Assembly (NCBI GenBank): GCA_019243075.1
Contig: JAFAUV010000147.1
Location: forward strand, 1 to 10,975
Reading direction: 5' to 3'
Source: Bradyrhizobium sp.
Lineage (GTDB): Bacteria; Pseudomonadota; Alphaproteobacteria; Rhizobiales; Xanthobacteraceae
Length of the DNA stretch: 10,975 nucleotides
Both the position numbers and the translations under genes were made by a program. Under the pieces are notes generated by a model. The model worked only from the letters and a program-made list of their open reading frames with translations, was not told the origin of the DNA and searched no databases. Every line of letters starts with the position of its first letter. Position 1 is the first letter of the stretch. This document shows, one piece after another, positions 6,181 to 10,975 of this stretch.

Positions 6181-8385
6181 TTACTGGATTCTCACGACGA
6201 CTGTGTCCGCCGCGCCTGCCGCATCAATCACAGTGAGGCGGGCAAAGCCCGGCCCCGGCGGATCGATCAGGCGCTGGCGACGGCCATCGATCTCGCCAAC
6301 CGAGCGGCCGTTGACCAGCACGGTCATGGGCAACGCGCCCCCCGCGACGCGAACCGGCAACGCGGCGGCATCAGGCCGCTGGGATCGATCCACATCGATC
6401 CGCGAGCCATTGATCGGGAATTGGATGTGGAGCGCCTGCTCGCCGCCGGTCCGCAGCAGTTCGCCGATGGCGCGGAATCGCCGCAGCGGCAGCGGCAACT
6501 TGGCGTTGGTGGCGGTCAGTGCGCCGTTCGGCGCCTTCGGCAGCGAAACCGGAAGCTTGCCGGTGCGTGCGAAGGCATCGAACAGAATGGGAGCCGCCGC
6601 GGCACGGCCAATCAGCCCCGGAACCGGCGCGCCGTCCGGCCGGCCCACCCATACGGCGATGGTCATATGGCCGTCGAAGCCTACCGACCAGGCATCGCGG
6701 TAGCCGTAACTGGTGCCGGTCTTGAACGCGATGCGGCCGCCGACACCATTTTCCGGCGGCGGCGTGCCGATCAGCACGTTGGCGACCTGCCATGCCGCGA
6801 CCTGGTCCATCAGCCGCATGGTCTCGCGGCGATCGGGGGTGCCATCGATGATCTCGCGGAGCGGCTTGGTCGTGCCGAGCCGCGGCAGGCCGGCATAGAG
6901 CAGCGCGAGGTCCTGCAAGGTGACGCCGACGCCGCCAAGCCCCATCGCAAGCCCCGGCGCCTCATCCTTCGGCAGCACCAGACTGGCGCCGGCCTGGCGC
7001 AGCCGCGACGACAGCCGGCTCGAGCCCACGCGATCGAGCAGCGCGATCGCCGGCACGTTCAAGGATTGTTGCAGCGCGCGCCTGACCGGCACCGTGCCCT
7101 GATAGGTCAGGTCGAAATTTTCCGGCGCGTAGGAGCCGAAGCGGATCGGCCGGTCCTCGATCAGGCTTTCCGGATGCACAAAACCGTCCTCGAACGCCAA
7201 GCCATAGATGAATGGCTTCAGCGTCGAGCCCGGCGAGCGCACTGCTCGCGTCATGTCGACCTGGCCTGCCCGGCTGGCATCGAAATAGCCGGCCGAGCCG
7301 ACGCGGGCGAGCACGTCCCCGCTCGCATTGTCGATCACGATGATCGCCACCGAGATGTTGGGCCCGAGCGCAATCGCGCGGTCGCGCGCCAGCGGCTCGA
7401 GCACCTTCTGAAGGTTCGCGTCGAGCGTAAGCTTGACGAGCGGCATGTCCTTCATGTTGGCGACAGCCTGGTCGGACGAATGCGGCGCCAGGATCGGCAT
7501 GGGCTTGCGCAGCGTTGGCACCGGCGTCGCCTTGGCCTGCGCGGCATCTTCCGCCGTGACGCGATGTTCGGTAACCATGCGGTCGAGCACGCGGTCGCGC
7601 GCGGCGCGTGCCGTCTCGGGATAGCGGTCGAGCCGACGCGTTTCCGGCGATTGCGGCAGTGCCACCAGCAGCGCCGCTTCGGCCAGCGACAGCCGCTTCG
7701 GCTCCTTGCCGAAATAGGCGATCGACGCGGCGCGGATACCCTCGAGATTGCCGCCGAACGGCGCCAGCGCGAGATAGAGGTCGAGGATCTGGTCCTTGTC
7801 GAGCTGCCGCTCGATCTCGAGCGCGCGCACGATCTGCCTGAGCTTGGCCGAGAGCGAGCGGTGATGCGCCGGCTCCTCCATCAACCGCGCGAGCTGCATG
7901 GTGATGGTGGAGCCGCCGGAGACGATGCGGCCGCGGGTGACGAGCTGGAATGCCGCGCGACCCAAGGCCAGCGGATCGACGCCGCCATGCTCGCGGAAGC
8001 GCCGGTCCTCATAGGCGAGCAGCAGATCGACGTAGGAGGGATCGACGTCCTTCCTGGCGTCCACCGGCAGCCGCCAGCGGCCATCCGCCATGGCATAGGC
8101 GCGAAGCAGCTTGCCGTTGCGGTCGACGATGGTGGTCGAGACTTTGCGGGCTTCCGTCAGCGGCAGCGCACCGATTGAAGCGACCCACGCGGCGAACGCA
8201 CCCGAGAAACAGAGGATGGCGACAGCCACTGCCGCAACAACGCGGATGCTGCGGCGTTTCTTTCCGTCCTCATGGCCAGGCTTGCCCCGGCCATCCATCT
8301 TCTTTGCAGGAATCTCTGCTGCGATGGATGCCCGGGTCAAGCCCGGGCCTGGCGAGGGAGTTTGCGGAGCCGCCATTTCGGTCAT
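6181..8385 (-). CDS. pbpC: Penicillin-binding protein 1C (bifunctional peptidoglycan synthase)
   Basis: A 734-residue class A penicillin-binding protein that polymerises lipid II, with a transpeptidase-type domain in the periplasm. Domains: cytoplasmic tail 1-48, membrane anchor about 49-70, GT51 transglycosylase about 80-275 with catalytic E126 in EDRRFREH, GGSTITMQ (157-164) and E190; transpeptidase about 320-610 with nucleophile S387 in STLK (387-390), SLN (441-443) and KTGTS (555-559); C-terminal PBP1C domain (BiPBP_C type) about 650-734. The length and the last domain identify PBP1C rather than PBP1A or 1B. The start at 8385 is 10 bases after the alpha-2-macroglobulin stop, with a weak GAGTGA site; a second ATG at 8376 is possible. 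Residues 12-37 are translated from a REP-like palindrome and do not look native. Starting at M30 (8298) would remove most of that stretch but has a poor ribosome site. Confidence 0.95.
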   Translation of the reverse strand: MTEMAAPQTPSPGPGLTRASIAAEIPAKKMDGRGKPGHEDGKKRRSIRVVAAVAVAILCFSGAFAAWVASIGALPLTEARKVSTTIVDRNGKLLRAYAMADGRWRLPVDARKDVDPSYVDLLLAYEDRRFREHGGVDPLALGRAAFQLVTRGRIVSGGSTITMQLARLMEEPAHHRSLSAKLRQIVRALEIERQLDKDQILDLYLALAPFGGNLEGIRAASIAYFGKEPKRLSLAEAALLVALPQSPETRRLDRYPETARAARDRVLDRMVTEHRVTAEDAAQAKATPVPTLRKPMPILAPHSSDQAVANMKDMPLVKLTLDANLQKVLEPLARDRAIALGPNISVAIIVIDNASGDVLARVGSAGYFDASRAGQVDMTRAVRSPGSTLKPFIYGLAFEDGFVHPESLIEDRPIRFGSYAPENFDLTYQGTVPVRRALQQSLNVPAIALLDRVGSSRLSSRLRQAGASLVLPKDEAPGLAMGLGGVGVTLQDLALLYAGLPRLGTTKPLREIIDGTPDRRETMRLMDQVAAWQVANVLIGTPPPENGVGGRIAFKTGTSYGYRDAWSVGFDGHMTIAVWVGRPDGAPVPGLIGRAAAAPILFDAFARTGKLPVSLPKAPNGALTATNAKLPLPLRRFRAIGELLRTGGEQALHIQFPINGSRIDVDRSQRPDAAALPVRVAGGALPMTVLVNGRSVGEIDGRRQRLIDPPGPGFARLTVIDAAGAADTVVVRIQ
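8276..8352. repeat. REP-like palindrome lying inside the pbpC coding sequence
   Basis: The left arm (8281-8299, CTTGCCCCGGCCATCCATC) and the right arm (8323-8341, GATGGATGCCCGGGTCAAG) pair at 17 of 19 positions around a 23-base loop. Outer CCAGG (8276-8280) and CCTGG (8348-8352) also pair, leaving a CCCGGG bulge on the right. The right side contains its own perfect hairpin, GCCCGGG-TCAAG-CCCGGGC (8330-8348). On the minus strand it is read in the pbpC frame as residues 12-37 and reaches the MDGRGKPGHED string, a peptide type I recognise from translated intergenic repeats of Rhizobiales. Confidence 0.8.
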
Positions 8386-8395
8386 ATCGCGTCAC

Positions 8396-10975
8396 TCATT
8401 TCGCCGGACGCACCTCGACTGAACCCGTGCCGGTGCGGCCATAGCGCGAGGGATTGTACATGTCCTCGACATAGGCCTGCGGCAGCACATATTTGCCCGG
8501 CGTCACCGCGCGCACGACATAGGCCACCGTGAAGACCGATTTGGCGTCGGCGGCGCGGTCGATCGCGGCGGTGAAGCGGTCGTCGCGGAACTGGGTGTCG
8601 ACCGCTTCCTGGCCGTCCTCGATCCAGCCCAGCGTGCCGGTATCGCCCGAGGAGACCAGATGCGGATTGTCAATCTCCAGCCCCGCCGGCAGATAGTCCG
8701 ACACCATGATGTGCCCGTATTCCGGCTTGGGTTCGGTGATCTTCAACACCACGGCGAAACGGTCGTTCTGCTTGGTGGTCGAGATATCGACCGGCTTGCC
8801 GTCGAGCGTGAAGTAGTTCCGTTCGATCTTGAAGCCGTTGAAGGCCGCCGGCTCCGGGGTCTGCGGCGAGCCCGATACCGAGACCACCGCCTGCACCGGT
8901 GCATCGCCGGTGTTGGTGAGCCTCAGCGGCTGGCCTGACAGCTCGAAAGCCTTGTAGTTGCGGTACAGCGCGGCCTTGATCGGCGCGCCGTTGAGGTCGA
9001 GCGCCATGGTCTCCTTGGCGAGCCCGCGCGCCGCCAGCACCATCCAGGCATTCTCCTGCGTGGAGGTGTAGGGCGAAAGGCCGCGCGCGGCCTCGACCCG
9101 CATCACCGCTTGCGTGATCGTCGCCCGCGGCGCGTTGCCCTCGGAGCCAAGCGACACCAGCGCCGCCGCATCGCGCAGCGCCGAGCCGTAATCGGCGCGG
9201 CCGAATTGCAGCACCGGTTTCGGCGCGAGATCGTCGAGCGCCGAGGCATAGACGCGCTCGGCGCGGCTGCGGTCGCCGACCATCGCCAGTGCCGCAGCAA
9301 GCTGCGATTTTGCGATGGGAGTTGCGATAGCCTTGAGTTTGGTGTCGGCGAGATAGCGGAGATCACCGATCGGCGCCGCGCCATTGCGCGCGAGCACGTA
9401 GAGGCCGTAGGCGAGATCGCGACCACCATCCTTCTCCGGCTCGCCGGCATTGACGACGGAGTTGCGGATGCGGTCGAGCGCATTTTTGAACAGCACATCG
9501 GGCACCGCAAAGCCCTTTTCGCGGGCGCGGGTCAGGAAGTCCGTGACATAGGCGTCGAGCCAGGCGTCGTCGCCGCCAGCCGACCACAGGCCGAACGAGC
9601 CGTTGGACCCTTGTCGCGCCAACAGCCTCTCGATGGCGTCCTTGATGCGCTGATCGACATTCTCGTCCTGCGCCAGGTGCGCGCCGGCCGCGAGCTCGTT
9701 GACATAGAGCAGCGGCATCGCGCGGCTCGTGATCTGCTCCGAGCAGCCGTGCGGATAGCGGTCGAGCGCCTGCAGGATGGTCGCAGCATCGAGCGCGGTC
9801 GATAGCCCGACCGACAGCGACACCGTGCCGGTGCCCGGCACGAGATCGCTGAACATATCCGAGGTCAGCGTCAGGCTCTCGCCCTTCGCCAGCGTCCGGA
9901 TCGCGCGCCGCGCCAGCACTTGCGTCGCCGGCTTGACGTCCAGCGCGTAGTGCCGCGCCAGCGCAAGCCCGTTCGGGCCGGTGATGGAGACATCGAGCTC
10001 GGCCTTGCCGGCGCCGCCGGCATCGAGCCCAAGCGTCATCGAGCTGCGCTGCCTGGCGTCGAGCCTCACGGTGGTCGCGGCGTTGCCCGAAACCTTCACC
10101 GTGCCCGATGCCGCGACGTTGACGACGTAATCGCCGGCGGGGCCTTCGACATTGTCGAGGTCCATGCTCATGGTGCCGCGGTCGCCGGTGAGCAGGAAAC
10201 GCGGCAGGGTCGCGGTCAGCACCACCGGATCGCGCACGGTGACGTCAGCCGCGGCACGGCCGAGTTTCGTCGCGCTCCACGCCACCGCCATCACGCGCGC
10301 CGTTCCCGCGAAGTCCGGAATGTCGAAGTCGACCTCCGCGGTGCCGTCGGCAGCGACCGTGACGATGCCGGAATAAAGCGCCAGCGGCTTTTGCGTCGGC
10401 GGCGAGCCCTGCAGCTCGGCGCCGGCATCGCCCCCGGTCCTGATCTGGCCGCGCGTCCCCTGCATGCCGTCGATCAACTGGCCATAGAGGTCGCGGATTT
10501 CGGCGGTGAGCTGGCGCTGGCCGAGATAATAATCATCCGGCGCAGGCGGCTTGTAGTTGGTGAGGTTGAGGATGCCGACATCGACCGCAGCGATGACGAT
10601 TTTCGCGTCCTCGCCCGGATTGAGGCCGTCGAGCTTCACCGGGATCTTCAGCATCGCGTTCGGCCGGATCAACGCCGGCGGCGTCAGCTTGACCTGGAGC
10701 GTGCGGCTCTGCTTGTCGATGCCGAACCATTTCAGCCCGATCGAGCGGCCCGGCATGCGCTGCGCGGCCACCTCCAGCGGACGGCGCAGCGTCGCCACCA
10801 CATAGGCGCCGGTGCCCCAATCCTTGCCGACGGGGATCCTGACCTGCGAGGTGCCTTCCTTGACCTCGAGGCTCTGCGTCGTCAGCAGCCGATCGCCGAG
10901 CACGTTGACGGTGAGCCTGCCGGCGGTGCGCGCATTCACCGACACCGTCATGGTGTCGCCGGAAGCATATTGCGG
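8396..10975 (-). CDS. Bacterial alpha-2-macroglobulin family protein (YfhM-like; N-terminal part cut by window)
   Basis: C-terminal 859 residues of a large periplasmic protease-trapping protein; the family is usually about 1,600 to 1,750 residues, so the signal peptide or lipobox and the first macroglobulin domains are outside. The frame is open to the window edge. In order: macroglobulin-type beta domains; a short Gly-rich linker (DGMQGTRGQIRTGGDAG) that may be or border the bait region; the alpha-2-macroglobulin domain (ALYSGIVTVAADGTAEVDFD, then DFAGTARVMAVAW and PRFLLTGD); the thioester domain with PHGCSEQ, whose Cys codon is 9745-9743 (residue 411 of the visible part); and the C-terminal bacterial domains ending with MYNPSRYGRTGTG. 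The intact C-x-E-Q motif means a thioester can form, so this is the thioester-containing subtype typical of pbpC-linked copies. It lies directly upstream of pbpC (10-base gap), the pairing also seen in E. coli. Confidence 0.92.
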   Translation of the reverse strand, partial: PQYASGDTMTVSVNARTAGRLTVNVLGDRLLTTQSLEVKEGTSQVRIPVGKDWGTGAYVVATLRRPLEVAAQRMPGRSIGLKWFGIDKQSRTLQVKLTPPALIRPNAMLKIPVKLDGLNPGEDAKIVIAAVDVGILNLTNYKPPAPDDYYLGQRQLTAEIRDLYGQLIDGMQGTRGQIRTGGDAGAELQGSPPTQKPLALYSGIVTVAADGTAEVDFDIPDFAGTARVMAVAWSATKLGRAAADVTVRDPVVLTATLPRFLLTGDRGTMSMDLDNVEGPAGDYVVNVAASGTVKVSGNAATTVRLDARQRSSMTLGLDAGGAGKAELDVSITGPNGLALARHYALDVKPATQVLARRAIRTLAKGESLTLTSDMFSDLVPGTGTVSLSVGLSTALDAATILQALDRYPHGCSEQITSRAMPLLYVNELAAGAHLAQDENVDQRIKDAIERLLARQGSNGSFGLWSAGGDDAWLDAYVTDFLTRAREKGFAVPDVLFKNALDRIRNSVVNAGEPEKDGGRDLAYGLYVLARNGAAPIGDLRYLADTKLKAIATPIAKSQLAAALAMVGDRSRAERVYASALDDLAPKPVLQFGRADYGSALRDAAALVSLGSEGNAPRATITQAVMRVEAARGLSPYTSTQENAWMVLAARGLAKETMALDLNGAPIKAALYRNYKAFELSGQPLRLTNTGDAPVQAVVSVSGSPQTPEPAAFNGFKIERNYFTLDGKPVDISTTKQNDRFAVVLKITEPKPEYGHIMVSDYLPAGLEIDNPHLVSSGDTGTLGWIEDGQEAVDTQFRDDRFTAAIDRAADAKSVFTVAYVVRAVTPGKYVLPQAYVEDMYNPSRYGRTGTGSVEVRPAK

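Noticed and set aside
5878..8178. A 766-codon open frame on the plus strand opposite pbpC and the start of the ArnT-like gene.
   Set aside because: It is antisense to two genes with complete catalytic motifs, rich in R, Q, H and A as expected of a GC-biased shadow frame, and shows no family motif.

Overview
The window is GC-rich DNA with strong third-position GC bias. Its gene content and repeat types fit an alphaproteobacterium of the Rhizobiales, most likely the Bradyrhizobium/Rhodopseudomonas group. The evidence for this is an AapJ-type amino-acid binding protein next to metC, a stand-alone lipid A biosynthesis N-terminal (LAB_N) protein, and two palindromic repeat elements of types common in those genomes. 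No tRNA, rRNA, CRISPR array or transposase gene was found.

Layout. At the left edge, 1-736 (minus) is the 5' part of aapJ, the periplasmic binding protein of the general L-amino-acid ABC transporter; its 3' end lies outside the window. A 380-base divergent intergenic region (737-1116) separates it from metC (1117-2310, plus), cystathionine beta-lyase. This region holds candidate promoters for both directions and a 14-bp tandem repeat in the aapJ leader. metC converges on a long minus-strand gene series; between them (2311-2397) is a REP-like inverted repeat.

The minus-strand series, read from right to left, is: a bacterial alpha-2-macroglobulin (10975-8396, 5' end outside the window), pbpC for penicillin-binding protein 1C (8385-6181), an ArnT/PMT-type GT-C glycosyltransferase (6131-4389), a PAP2 phosphatase (4389-3598), a GT2 polyprenyl-phosphate glycosyltransferase (3476-2730) and a small LAB_N membrane protein (2736-2398). 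Gaps are 10, 49, -1 (TGATG overlap), 121 and -7 bases, so some or all may be one transcription unit.

How the genes may work together. The alpha-2-macroglobulin/PBP1C pair is a known periplasmic partnership: protease trapping plus peptidoglycan synthesis. The other four genes look like a complete kit for removing phosphate from a lipid and adding a sugar: GT2 makes a polyprenyl-phosphate sugar, the GT-C enzyme transfers that sugar on the periplasmic side, PAP2 removes a lipid phosphate, and LAB_N is a helper of unknown role. Because Bradyrhizobium lipid A is reported to lack phosphate and to carry mannose or galacturonate, lipid A is the natural substrate guess, but this is inference. The most unusual local feature is a REP-type palindrome that lies inside the pbpC reading frame and is translated as part of the cytoplasmic N-terminus.
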